Shown: positions 22,979-32,695 of the stretch, in pieces
Layout: each line of letters begins with the position of its first letter
Position numbering within the stretch: the first letter of the stretch is position 1
Source of the DNA: Cadophora sp. MPI-SDFR-AT-0126
Lineage: Eukaryota; Ascomycota; Leotiomycetes; Helotiales; Ploettnerulaceae
NCBI GenBank assembly: GCA_020747065.1
Contig: JAGMVK010000018.1
Coordinates: forward strand, 806,001-870,000
DNA: 64,000 nt
Reading direction: 5' to 3'
The notes under the pieces: model-generated
What the model was told of the DNA's origin: nothing
The model's database searches: none
What the model saw: only the letters and a program-made list of their open reading frames with translations
Position numbers and translations under genes: made by a program

Positions 22979-23935
22979 TCAAGCGAGATGCTGCTTCACC
23001 CTCGCCCTCCTCTGCAATACCAGCGTCAATCCAAAATGATATACAAATAGCCCCAAAAACAACCCCACAATCCCGCCCACAACAGCAAACACAAACACAA
23101 TAACAAGCACCGAAAACCGAAAACACAGATCTGTCAACCAGGCCGCCGGCTCCCCTGAGCTCATGATGACCTGCATAGCCGCCAGCGCCACAGAGCAATA
23201 CGCAAACGCCAGGAGCAGCAGTTGGAAATTCTTGCTGAAATACGGCCGGTACTCGGTAAACATGTACGAGTATGAATAGCCCCGAAGAGTTAACTTGTAG
23301 ATGAGGTTCAGACGCGAGAGACGCAGCTCGCCGTATTGCCAGCGCGGTTCTAGCTTCAAGGCGAGATGGGTAGGCGGGTGGAAGGAAGAGAGGGAGGCGG
23401 AGAGCAGACTCCAGGATCGCCAGCTCATGTCTGGGAGGAGGTTGTGCGATATAGCTATCTGATAGTCGGAAGGATGTTTGATAAGGTGTGTGTAGGAGAG
23501 GAGGAGTCCGTAGGCTGATGCGTAGAATGGCGCTGTCTCGCTAATATTTGAAGACGTGCCATCTTCTGTAGCTCCAAATCCAGAACAGATAAAGCGCTGC
23601 CAGAATTCCCAGCTCAGTAGAGCGTGCGGGATAGGTTTCACGAAGATGTTGTTTTCGAACCAGACGAGATGCATAGATGAGTCTTCAGTGATGATGATTG
23701 AGCGATGCAACATGTGCTGTTTGTGCAGGGGTCTTATGTGGTTGAGTCTGCCGGCGAGCCAGAGATGTTGATGGATGGCGTCTAGGCGTGAGATGTCGAG
23801 CTCGGATCTCAGAAATGAGGATGCTGCTGAAGCTGTGAGGGGGAGCTGTGCATTTTGAGGAATCTCGGTAAGGAGTGCTGCTTGTGGGGGCCATTCTCGA
23901 CTTTTGGGAAATGGTGGTGAAAGGGTCAGGTTCAT
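22979..23935 (-). CDS. DUF6601-type fungal integral membrane protein
   Basis: A single exon of 318 residues. The N-terminal half carries RLNHIRPLHKQHMLHRSIIITEDSSMHLVWFENNIFVKPIPHALL, AYGLLLSYTHLIKHPSDYQIA and LLPDMSWRSWSLL, the pattern I associate with the fungal DUF6601 family. The C-terminal half has two strong membrane segments (NFQLLLLAFAYCSVALAAMQVI and FSVLVIVFVFAVVGGIVGLFLGLF) and a basic tail (QRRARVKQ). Function is unknown; location in an internal or plasma membrane is inferred. Confidence 0.8.
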   Translation of the reverse strand: MNLTLSPPFPKSREWPPQAALLTEIPQNAQLPLTASAASSFLRSELDISRLDAIHQHLWLAGRLNHIRPLHKQHMLHRSIIITEDSSMHLVWFENNIFVKPIPHALLSWEFWQRFICSGFGATEDGTSSNISETAPFYASAYGLLLSYTHLIKHPSDYQIAISHNLLPDMSWRSWSLLSASLSSFHPPTHLALKLEPRWQYGELRLSRLNLIYKLTLRGYSYSYMFTEYRPYFSKNFQLLLLAFAYCSVALAAMQVIMSSGEPAAWLTDLCFRFSVLVIVFVFAVVGGIVGLFLGLFVYHFGLTLVLQRRARVKQHLA

Positions 23936-24233
23936 TGTGAAGGTGAAAATGAATCTGTAATTTAAGTTATGAGTTTGGATAAATGAAGTCGGTGATACAT
24001 GTAGAGATATTCTGTGGACTCAGCCTCCTCGACCGATGAGGCAGAGTCAAATGTGGCTGGCGCTAAGAGTGCTGTGAACTGAAGATCTAAGTTTGAGGTT
24101 ACACCACCAGCTTTTTGCATCTGGCGTTACCAAAACTTGCACCACTGTCTCCTCACATGAATGTGAAGCCATTCAGAAATATCTCCTATTGCCTTCCCAT
24201 CCCTCTTCACAACGACTCATCCCTGTTAACTCG

Positions 24234-25843
24234 TTACACGTTGATAGTAACCGTACTTGTCTGCGTGAACCTCACACTGGTTGTACCTTTTCCCGTCGTC
24301 GTTGGCTCAGGTACCCCACACGTCGCCGGATCAGTCACAATCGGCTGCCTCGAAACGACCGTCGGGCATTGAGGCAGGGGATTGCCGTCTATGTCGAGAG
24401 GGCTGAAAGAGATGGTGCTGCCAGAGCTGTAGGTTTGCACAGGGATAGTGATGTCGGGATCGAGTTGCAAGCAGGTGCGGATATTGCTAAAGTGTGTTAG
24501 TGAGAGAGTTTCTAGACGGGGGTGGAGAGGGGAAGGAAAACTTACATGTCGTCTGTTTCGCAAAAGAGAGTATCGGCTGGGAAAGTGTAGTTTGCTGATG
24601 ACTGGAGGGTGGCGTAGGAACCAGAAGGTCTGTTTACTTCATCTCAGCAAGCTGCACATATCATGTCCTTCCCCTGCCGTCCATTCCGCATTGTTCATTT
24701 CTAGACACCATCTCCCCGACAACGCAAGAGAGGCAAAGCGAAGAAAAAGGAAACGCCATTACTTACCCCGGCACCTCCCCACACCAAAACTTCTCCGTCA
24801 CATAAACATAAGAGGATCCATCCGTCACAACCCTCACCAAGCCATCATCATCACAATCCAAGGTAAATCGTCCATTTGACGAAGTCGAATGTTCGAACTT
24901 GTTCGGACACGTGAAGACGCCATCGCCGTAGGTTATGGTGAAGGCGACATCACCGCCGGGTCCGTCGTAGGATATGAAGTTGTTGATTGTGTAGGTTGAG
25001 GGGATGGGACACGCTGCGCTGTAGGGGTTAGTGGAGGCAGGAAGTTTAGCGGCTAGTAGTGAAGGGGATGTTAGTGAAATCTCGCTTATGGCATGAATGT
25101 ACTTCCGTACAATCCCATTTTCATGACATGAGAGGCTTACTTGTTGTCACAGGAGGATCCGTAGTTTTAGTCGAACTTGTCGTCTTCGACGTCGTAGGTG
25201 GCTGAGTGATCGGTGGTGTCGTGCTCTTACTTGTTGAGGTTGTTTTCGATGTCGTCGGCGGTGGAGGCGGCGCGGTACTACGTGTTGATTTAGTCGAGGA
25301 ACTACTACTTTTCTTTGTAGAAGTTGGTGGCAATGACCTTGAACTTGTCGTGCTAGTGGTTCCCTTCGTCGTCGGAGGTAGTGACGTCGTGCTACTCGAA
25401 CTCTTAGTCGTGCTGCTCGTAGTCTTGGTAGTTGGTTTTGGAGGAGACCTTGAAGAACTTGTAGTTGAGGTTGTCGATGACGGGGGAGGTGGCTTCGTCG
25501 TGATTGTGGGCTTGCTCGTACTAGATGTGGTCTTGATGCTTGAGCTTGTCTTATTCGTAGAAGTCGGGAGAGGAGGATTTACTGTTCCTGGAGGCGTTCC
25601 GAATGTGAACCCTGGCAAAGTTCCGGTTCTCGTGAGGTCGGTCCCTATTGTGAAGCCTGGAGGTAGTGTCACGCCTGGTGGAAGAGTAAATCCTGGAGGA
25701 AGTGTGAATGGATCTCCGAGAGTTGCGCCGCCTGTTATGACGGATACTTTGCTTGTTGATCGATTGGGATTCAGGATCTGCGGTAGACATTCTGCTATCG
25801 AACTCAGTAGAGCCGCTGAAACAAGGAATTGTTGTGTCTTCAT
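24234..25843 (-). CDS. secreted Pro/Thr/Ser-rich protein with LPPGFT repeats and a Cys-containing C-terminal domain
   Basis: Exons 25843-25141, 25052-24767, 24629-24546 and 24486-24234 (phases 1, 2, 2; introns 88, 137 and 59 nt) encode 441 residues. It begins with a signal peptide (MKTQQFLVSAALLSSIAECL). Next comes a short repeat of LPPGFT/LPPGVT/LPPGFT, then about 130 residues of almost pure Thr/Ser/Pro/Lys likely to be heavily O-glycosylated. The C-terminal domain (KLPASTNPYSAACPIPSTY to the end) has spaced cysteines, e.g. VFTCPNKF, LDCDDDG, EKFWCGEVPG, LFCETDD, IRTCLQLD. Probably a wall-bound or extracellular protein. No catalytic family recognised. Confidence 0.8.
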
Positions 25844-26270
25844 CTTCGCCGGTCAATTGGGTGCTGTGAGACAGAGTAGCAGATTGTCTTGCTGTAGAGT
25901 GAAAGAATTCCCAACCCAGGACGCTTGTTATATTTCATCCCATCTCCGCACCGGAAGCTCATGCCCGACCGCCAGGGAGAAAGCTGAAGATCTGGACACT
26001 GCAATATACGCACATCGTATAAAATGCCATGTAACCTTCCCCTTGAGCATATCAGCCTATCTTGACACCTTAAGCCGGAGCTCCTCAACCCAATCCAATG
26101 ACCGATCCAGACATTTCAACTGCAATTGATGCATGATTCCCGAAATCCACAAGATCTAGATTCAATCTAGCATCCGAATCGATATGTATATTTAGAAACT
26201 GGTGTTGATGTTCCGAGTCGCTGGTCTCGCTGTAACCAGGAGGAAGTTCCCCCGCATTTTGATGAAGAGG

Positions 26271-26976
26271 TCACAGAGGCTCGCTTAACTCCTGGATGAA
26301 CTCCCCTGCATTGCTGGCCGTGAAAACTTCCCGCCAAGGCGAGATAGATGAACTTGCCACCTTGTGTAGTTTGGCACAAAATGCTGAGAATAGACTTCGT
26401 TCCATGTACCCATGTGATTTTGGTATTCCAAGTTGAGCCCTCGGTGCCGCTGGTTTGAACACATCCTCGTGGCCTAGAAATAAACAATAGAAATGAATAC
26501 CCTTCAACATATCCTGGGCTGCCTTGAGACCATTCCCCTTTTCGTCATTGCTTTCCCTCCCAATATCATCCCCAAATCGCAGCGAACATGTTCTGATGTA
26601 GAGTCGTAAATTGTAGAACCCAACTTGCAACATTTCCCCTTTCGTGTTGTGCGAGAAAGAGATCTTTCCTCCCCAATTGTTCGTCTATAAGGTGATGCCT
26701 GCACCATCATAAGACATCCAGATCCAAATCTTTCCTGAATAGGCATCGCTCTTCCTTCCAGATGAAACGATTTCTATCCACGAAACCCTCTCTCGTTCTT
26801 AATCTTCCGATCCATTCCTCTGCCATATCTCTCATTTCGTCAGCTTCTTGGTTTCCACCTCGACGTGCCTCCGATTGCTGGATTGGACTTTCAGGGTAGT
26901 CAAGGCGTTCGAATTTTCCTGCATGTAAGAGATCGAAATTAATATGCTGCTCTGAATTTGATGGCGAAGGCTGTGT
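26271..26976 (-). pseudogene. degraded-looking gene of unknown family
   Basis: Two protein-like blocks lie in different frames. The upstream block starts after a good splice acceptor (T-rich tract, CTGAC, ACAG ending at about 26977) and includes FDLLHAGKFERLDYPESP and MRDMAEEWIGRL. The downstream block reads SGKIWIWMSYDGAGITL, then TAG at 26687-26685, then TNNWGGKISFSHNTKGE and MLQVGFYNLRLYIRTCS in the same frame, ending at 26271. A frame change near 26750 and the in-frame TAG argue for decay. Splicing a 52 nt segment (GTTTCG...TTCAG) could join the blocks, but the TAG would remain. The family was not recognised. Confidence 0.35.
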
Positions 26977-27068
26977 CAGAATAAGAAATAAAATAATGAA
27001 ACAAGACGAAAGCTGATCTCTTTGCTTTGAGAAACCATCATACCTATACCTTGACTACCCTCTACCAG

Positions 27069-27959
27069 TCACTCGCCTTCCATCTCTTCCCTCTCCTTCT
27101 TCCTCTCACCCACCAACCCGCCAACAGCACCTCCCCAACGTCTCTCCTCAGCGCTCAAATCCCAATTCAACCAGTTGAGCATACCTTCCAACTTCTCCTC
27201 TGCATCCTCATCAAACCAACCTTTCGCCTCCGCCTCTCTCGCTCTTTCACTCAACACTGCATGAATCCCCTTCTCCACCACCCCCAACGCATTCTGGAAA
27301 TCCTGACTCTGAATCCCCGACCTCTCTGCCAAACTAACAAGTGCAAAGAACTGATCCACGCCAAGACTGTCGTTTAGGATATTTCTATGTGCGCACACGA
27401 TTCGCACGTGTTCAATATGCTGCCCGAGGAACTCGCGAGCGCGCTGGAGATGGATAGGGAGTGTTATAGCGGTGGATGTGGATTTGAGGGTGTATGGTAG
27501 CAGGTTGAGGAGACGGCATTCTTCGGTTTGGGGGTTGGCGGAGAGCAGTGATGTGACGTATTCGAAGGCCGCTTCATTTGATGGGATTGAAAGGCATTTA
27601 GAAAGGCTGTTGATATCTATCTCAGCGTTTGCTATTCGAATATCTGCGAGTTCCGCGTTGGAGGATGGTTGTGATTGTTTTGTTCGGATGTGGTAAGAGG
27701 TGCTGTAGAAGGCAGCAAGACCCATTTTTGCAAGTAGTGGAAAATGGTCTTCGAGTGAAAGACGATCAAGTATGTTTTGGACGGCATTAAATGGTAATGT
27801 AAGCCCTTTGATGGTTTCTAGATTAAGGAGAGCTCCTAGGCGGTCAATTTCAAAGAAGTAGTAGAAGAGAGGGCGAGCAAGCCGCATCCTTTTATGTTCA
27901 GGCCAGTCTTGTTGAGACACAATGTCCTCGACTGTTTTTAACATTTCTAATAATCGTTT
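27069..27959 (-). CDS. uncharacterised helical protein ORF, probably the 3' part of the PEX20 transcription unit
   Basis: The frame is open from an acceptor-like CAG ending at 27960 to TGA at 27071-27069 (296 residues). Content is clearly protein-like and helical: WPEHKRMRLARPLFYYFFEID, LLNLETIKGLTLPFNA, FFALVSLAERSGI, ending in a charged tail (GERKKEREEMEGE). No ATG precedes MLKTVEDIV (27944), and an in-frame TGA lies just upstream. The PEX20 stop is only 57 nt before that ATG on the same strand. A 53 nt intron (27960-28012) would splice PEX20 codons in phase to this frame. So it is either the C-terminal half of a 618-residue protein or an unusually close tandem gene. I do not recognise the family. 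Confidence 0.65.
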   Translation of the reverse strand, partial: KRLLEMLKTVEDIVSQQDWPEHKRMRLARPLFYYFFEIDRLGALLNLETIKGLTLPFNAVQNILDRLSLEDHFPLLAKMGLAAFYSTSYHIRTKQSQPSSNAELADIRIANAEIDINSLSKCLSIPSNEAAFEYVTSLLSANPQTEECRLLNLLPYTLKSTSTAITLPIHLQRAREFLGQHIEHVRIVCAHRNILNDSLGVDQFFALVSLAERSGIQSQDFQNALGVVEKGIHAVLSERAREAEAKGWFDEDAEEKLEGMLNWLNWDLSAEERRWGGAVGGLVGERKKEREEMEGE

Positions 27960-28000
27960 CTGCACCTCGAGTCAGAAGAGTTCTCCTATAATACATGAGG

Positions 28001-29030
28001 TCATGGTGTGACCTTCAGAGCATCTTGGCTCATGCCCGGCCCCATCCCCACAACCTGATCTCCTTCAACCGTAGCCTCCTTGTCCCTGAATAAACGCATC
28101 AACTGAAGAAATTGACTGTTCTGAAACTTGGAACTTTGATCCTTCTGCACACTATTCAACAACTGGCCGGCAGTCTTCGACAGATCATCTGGATTATCCT
28201 GCTGCTCTCGGGCTTCTGAGTTTTGGTCTAGAGGATCATGGATCGTGTCTGCACCGATCCGTTGTTGGTCGAGCAAATCGGACGAATCCTCCATAAGCCT
28301 TTCCGCAGATTCGTTGATCAGAATGTCTTGGCCCATCTCGACACTTTGCTCTTGACTTATCTCCTGCTCTGCCTCGAGGGCCGCTGCTCTCTCTGCTTCC
28401 TCAAAAGCCCGAGCAAATGCTTCATCAGAAGCCTCGACGGGCTGTTGTGTTTGCTGAGCCGCTGACATATTCGCCTTCGGCTGCATAAAACCTCCCATAT
28501 ACTGGGGTGTCATATTCATCCCACCCATAGGTCGAAATTGAGGGTTGATCTGACTAGGCATCTGTCCCATACCGGACATCTGACCTTGCTGCCGCGCGAA
28601 CTCTTCATGCCACCCTCCTTCGGTTTGTGTTTGTTGTATTTGTGGATTGAGAGGCTGCTGCTGGAACTGAAGGGGTGGAGAAGATATATGTAGTTGTTGG
28701 AAGTCGGAAGCCCAGCCTGAGGGCCCGGGCTGTTGAAAGTTCTGGGGAGCATGTGAGAAGCCTTGGGGTTGGTAGCCATGGTCGAGAGGTAGTTGTCCGG
28801 CTTGGAAGGCCTCAAATTCCGGATCTAGAAGGCCAGCATTTGGACCGGGAGATGAACGAAAGCCCTAGAGAGACATCAGTCTGACTGAATATTCAAGGAA
28901 ACCAAATGAGTCCTACCTGCGCAGGTGAATGTCGGGAGACTAGGCGGTCTTGTTGTAACGTCCGGTCTACTGTGCTGTGCTTCTGGAAGTTCTGGAGCGC
29001 ATTTGATGGTCCGCACATGGAGTCTGCCAT
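28001..29030 (-). CDS. PEX20: Peroxin 20, PTS2 import co-receptor
   Basis: Exons 29030-28917 and 28864-28001 encode 325 residues if the TGA at 28003-28001 is used. The N-terminus MADSMCGPSNALQNFQKH with Cys6 followed by DRTLQQDRLVSR is the conserved Pex20/Pex5-type segment; this Cys is the known site of ubiquitin-dependent receptor recycling. PEFEAF and the WxxxF motifs WASDF and WHEEF are Pex14/Pex13-binding type. The C-terminal DDLSKTAGQLLNSVQ and FQNSQFLQLMRLFRDKEA is the Pex7-binding type region of filamentous-fungal Pex20. Role: with Pex7 it carries PTS2 proteins (e.g. thiolase) to the peroxisome. The gene is divergent from SEC13. The end of the protein is uncertain because of the possible splice to the next ORF. 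Confidence 0.9.
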
Positions 29031-29524
29031 GATGAACGAAATGTGTCTTGACTTTGTCTTGGATTTATCTGAAGAGTTACTTGAAAAGTTGTTCAAAGTG
29101 TTGTTTGGTTCGAAGGCGAATTCGCTGCGAGAATGAGCCGAGGCACGTCGTTTTAATGTCTGAATGGGAGTACCCGAACTCTATCCAAAAAGCCGTGGAT
29201 TGCGGATGTTAAGGAATGAATAGACCTATTAGTGCAGTATACAATGGTCCGTGAATATGCAGCCGAAAGCCGTGACTGAATGAAAGAAGTAGATTGAGTG
29301 AAGTTAGAGTTGATATACACCCCGCGAAAGTGGAGGAAGGCGACGGGAATCTGCCAAAGTCACAAGCCGACTCGGGCTTTCCTCGGGTCGGAAGGCTAGA
29401 CCTGCCGCACGGCATTTGCCGTCACGACTTTCTGGAGACAACCTGGCTTGAAGCTCTGATATCAATATCGCGCTGTCTTGATTCCTCTTCCACCTTGCCG
29501 CAACATATTACAAGTTGGGCCAAC
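29031..29524. promoter_or_regulatory. shared upstream region of PEX20 (minus) and SEC13 (plus)
   Basis: Only 494 bp separate the two start codons, so both promoters lie here. No further motif is assigned. Confidence 0.55.
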
Positions 29525-30568
29525 ATGGCACAAGTTATTTCAAACTCCGGTCATGATGACATGATTGTAAGTTTTCATTTCTACTGAAATTGGAGGTCCG
29601 CAGGCTCTGTCGCATCCAACTTACAATTTCCACACGAGTAAATGCTAATGGTCTTCCCAGCACGACGCAGTCCTCGATTACTACGGACGGAGGCTTGCAA
29701 CCTGCTCCTCCGATAAGACAGTAAAGATATTCGAGGTAGAGGGCGACTCCCACCGTCTCACAGAAACACTCAAAGGGCAAGTCCTCCGACAGTACGTGGC
29801 CCAACCACCAACTAACAATCTCCAAGGCACGAAGGCGCGGTCTGGTCAGTCTCTTGGGCGCATCCAAAATATGGCAATATCCTCGCATCTGCTAGTTACG
29901 ATGGCAAGGTCTTCATCTGGCGTGAACAAGGCACGACGTGGACCAAAGTCTTTGATTTCGCCCTCCACACCGCATCCGTAAACATCATCTCCTGGTCACC
30001 TCACGAATCTGGCTGCTTGCTCGCATGCGCTTCTTCCGATGGCATGGTTTCCGTTCTCGAATTCAAGGATAACTCCATGGACCACAAGATCTTCCACGCG
30101 CACGGTATTGGAGTCAATTCTGTCTCCTGGGCACCAAGCACAAGTCCTGGTTCGCTGGTTTCGAGCGCAGGTGGTCAGGGAGGTGTACGGAGATTCGTTA
30201 CGGGAGGGAGCGACAATATGTTGAGACTTTGGAGCTTCGATGCTGCGTCGCAGAACTACACACAGGAGCGAGAACCCTTGACTGGTCATACGGATTGGGT
30301 TCGTGATGTTGCCTGGTCGCCTACAGTCCTTCAAAAGAGCTACATTGCTTCTGCCAGTCAAGATAAGACAGTTCGGATCTGGACGAGCGATCCTAGCCAA
30401 CCAGGTGTATGGAATAGCAAGGTCTTGAACTTCGACGTGGTGCTATGGAGAGTAAGCTGGAGTTTGAGCGGGAACGTATTGGCGGTCAGTGCGGGAGATA
30501 ATAAAGTCAGTTTGTGGAAGGAGAACTTGAGGGGAGAATGGGAATGTGTAAAGACTATTGAGGAGTGA
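29525..30568 (+). CDS. SEC13: Sec13, COPII outer-coat and nuclear-pore beta-propeller
   Basis: Exons 29525-29566, 29661-29776 and 29827-30568 give 299 residues, the usual Sec13 length. It opens [20 protein letters not shown], then WD40 blades: [31 protein letters not shown] with [62 protein letters not shown] with [14 protein letters not shown], and [16 protein letters not shown]. Six blades as in Sec13, which takes its seventh from Sec31 or Nup145C. The second intron (29777-29826, 50 nt) is a GC-AG intron: only the GCAAGT donor joins LKG to HEGAVW, with a CTAAC branch. Role: ER exit vesicle coat and Y-complex of the nuclear pore. Confidence 0.97.
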
Positions 30569-30800
30569 TAGACTTGGTGGATTCGCGCAAGGAAGACAGG
30601 TCATGGCGTTTCGGGGGAACGAAAAGCTTGTAAGCTTAGTATTTGAATGACAAGAGATTATGAAAAGCCCCAGTGCAAGGCATCTGGACGTATCGAAGTG
30701 TAGCGTACTGATTTTACCATTTATTTTATCATTTATCACGTTATTAGCGCTTCAATTACTCTGCCATCTACTTTACCATTTATTCTGCCATATGTTCTGT

Positions 30801-30865
30801 GCTATATATTCTGCTATATATTCTGCTATATATTCTGCTATATATTCTGCTATATATTCTGCTAT
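30801..30865. repeat. 12-nt tandem repeat, 5.4 copies
   Basis: The unit GCTATATATTCT is repeated five times without change and then GCTAT. Degenerate relatives (TTTATTCTGCCATAT and similar) precede it from about 30715, suggesting local expansion. It lies about 230 nt past the SEC13 stop, possibly within the 3' UTR or terminator region. Confidence 0.9.
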
Positions 30866-32386
30866 TCATCATCTTACCAGTTGCTATATCTGGACCATTA
30901 CTTTCCTCGAAAGCCTCAACAAGGAATCTAAGCTTAGTCTTGGACCTGAATAGGGCGAAGGCCTGTTCATCAGACGATTGTTTGGGCAAAGCATTTGTCG
31001 AAGCTCTCCGCTTGATGGAAGAGTGTACATCCCGTGGAAATTGATCGTTCTTCTCTTGTGAAGCTGCTCGTAATCCACGCTACTAGCTATTGTAACTACC
31101 TTTCAATCGTGGCTAGCAAGGCTACCGTTCCGCATTTTCAGTACTGTATGTACGTCCACCTTGATAGTCTTGCATATGCACTATTAGCCCTTAAATAGTG
31201 GCCGTATCCAGATTCTGAAGAATGGGACCAAGGAAATGGCCCTCAGCTTCAGATCCTACTCAACACTTCTGTAGATCCTAGGAACAGAGCAATACACAAG
31301 ATCCCTCAAGCATTATGCCTGCTCCGTCATGCTCCAGTGATATGGCAAGCGTAAAAAGCACAGCCTAACTCCTTTCCGTGCCTACAGCCACTATTGATAT
31401 TGTTGCATGCTGTCTACCTTCATAATACTGCAGAGTAAAGTAGTCGTCTGTCAGTGGTACGCAATTCTCGGGCCTCGTTCCAAACTTATCTGTCTCTTGC
31501 ATGCTGCCAGTCGATATCCTTATCACCAGGCATCACCCCAAAACTGAACTGTATTTGTAAATGGACTGCACGCACCCTGCTCATCTTGAACCATCATCCA
31601 AGATGTCTTCTCTTGCAAACCTCTCGATGGGAACAATGTATCGCAATGGTGCAATATTGCCGTCTTCTTGCCTGCCAGCCCTGCCTACGACTGAGGACCT
31701 TGCTGTGCTGTCAGTTATGACCGAACCGGCCAGACTTCCATCATGGTAATGTAGAGTTGTTTATGTACGCCCTGCTTGTTTGCGCCCTGTCCTGCCGGTC
31801 TTTACGAAATGGTGCTGGTGCTGTTAATCTTGCAGGTACACAGCTTTCCAGGCCGGCTCGAGTCGTCGCTGCCTATGTACAATTAGCAGTGTATGATCGT
31901 CCAAGCATGCATGAGAGCCTACACTTTGATCTTTCATGCATATATCCAGTTCTTCTTCTACGACCAAGTTACAGAAAGACGTTCACATATTTTTCAAGTA
32001 TCATATTCCTGATGATATGGCATCCTCTCCCTCTATCACTTCACAAGCCTCAACACCACACGCATGGTCCATCCACCCCCTCTACATCACCACCTATTCC
32101 ACCTCTCTCCTAACCCCATCTCCCTCTAGACCCGGTACTTCACCGGCTCATGCAATCACCATTCCTTTAAGCAAGCCAAGTACCCAAATAACGCGGCCGG
32201 GCAATCAAACAGAGCAAATATGTAGCAGAATACGTTATTACTGTTAACAAACCAAGCAAAACAGCCAGGTGTAACGCCCGCCCGCCTGCCCGTTGAGAGA
32301 CGGGGCAGGATGGCGATGACTATCTGACTCTGGAGGTAAACCTTCAGTCATCACTGTGTGGTATGATGAGTTACAGGGCATCCCAG

Positions 32387-32695
32387 CGACGCAAGGCGCA
32401 CTCGAGCCCCGAGACGACCTCCCCTCGAGCGAACGATCCTCCGACGAAGCGAGGCGCATTCGAGCCCCGAGCGGTGGTTGGGAGGAACGGAAGCGTGACG
32501 GTGGTGGTAGGCAGGATAGGTGGCAGTGGGATGGCTGCTATAGGGCAGTGAGACGGATTTTCAGGGGAGGAGTGAAGTGGGCTTCGAAGCAAGGCACCGA
32601 TTCGAGCCCCGAGCGGAGGTTGGGAGGAAATGGAAGTGAGGCGGAGGTGGTAGTGAGGAATCGGGGAAGTGGGTGGGCTGTTATAGGGCAGTGAG
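32387..32695. repeat. GC-rich imperfect tandem repeat, period about 142 nt
   Basis: The core TTCGAGCCCCGAGCGG occurs at 32459 and 32601, each followed by a similar ~90 nt Gly-codon-like GGTGG-rich stretch ending in TATAGGGCAGTGAG. A third, shorter copy (CTCGAGCCCCGAG) starts near 32401. Copies differ by scattered substitutions and small gaps. No terminal repeats or coding region identifies it as a known element. Confidence 0.7.

Noticed and set aside
16000..26000. Possible secondary-metabolite or secreted-enzyme gene cluster
   Set aside because: No polyketide synthase, NRPS, terpene cyclase, P450 or cluster regulator is present; secreted genes are unrelated in family and orientation.
25206..26129. 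A 307-codon plus-strand frame rich in Val, Leu and Gly
   Set aside because: It is the antisense shadow of the Thr/Ser/Pro-rich secreted protein gene; composition follows directly from the repeats on the other strand.
32387..32694. Repeat with TTCGAGCCCC resembling a tRNA T-arm
   Set aside because: No paired stem around it and no cloverleaf; treated as a tandem repeat only.
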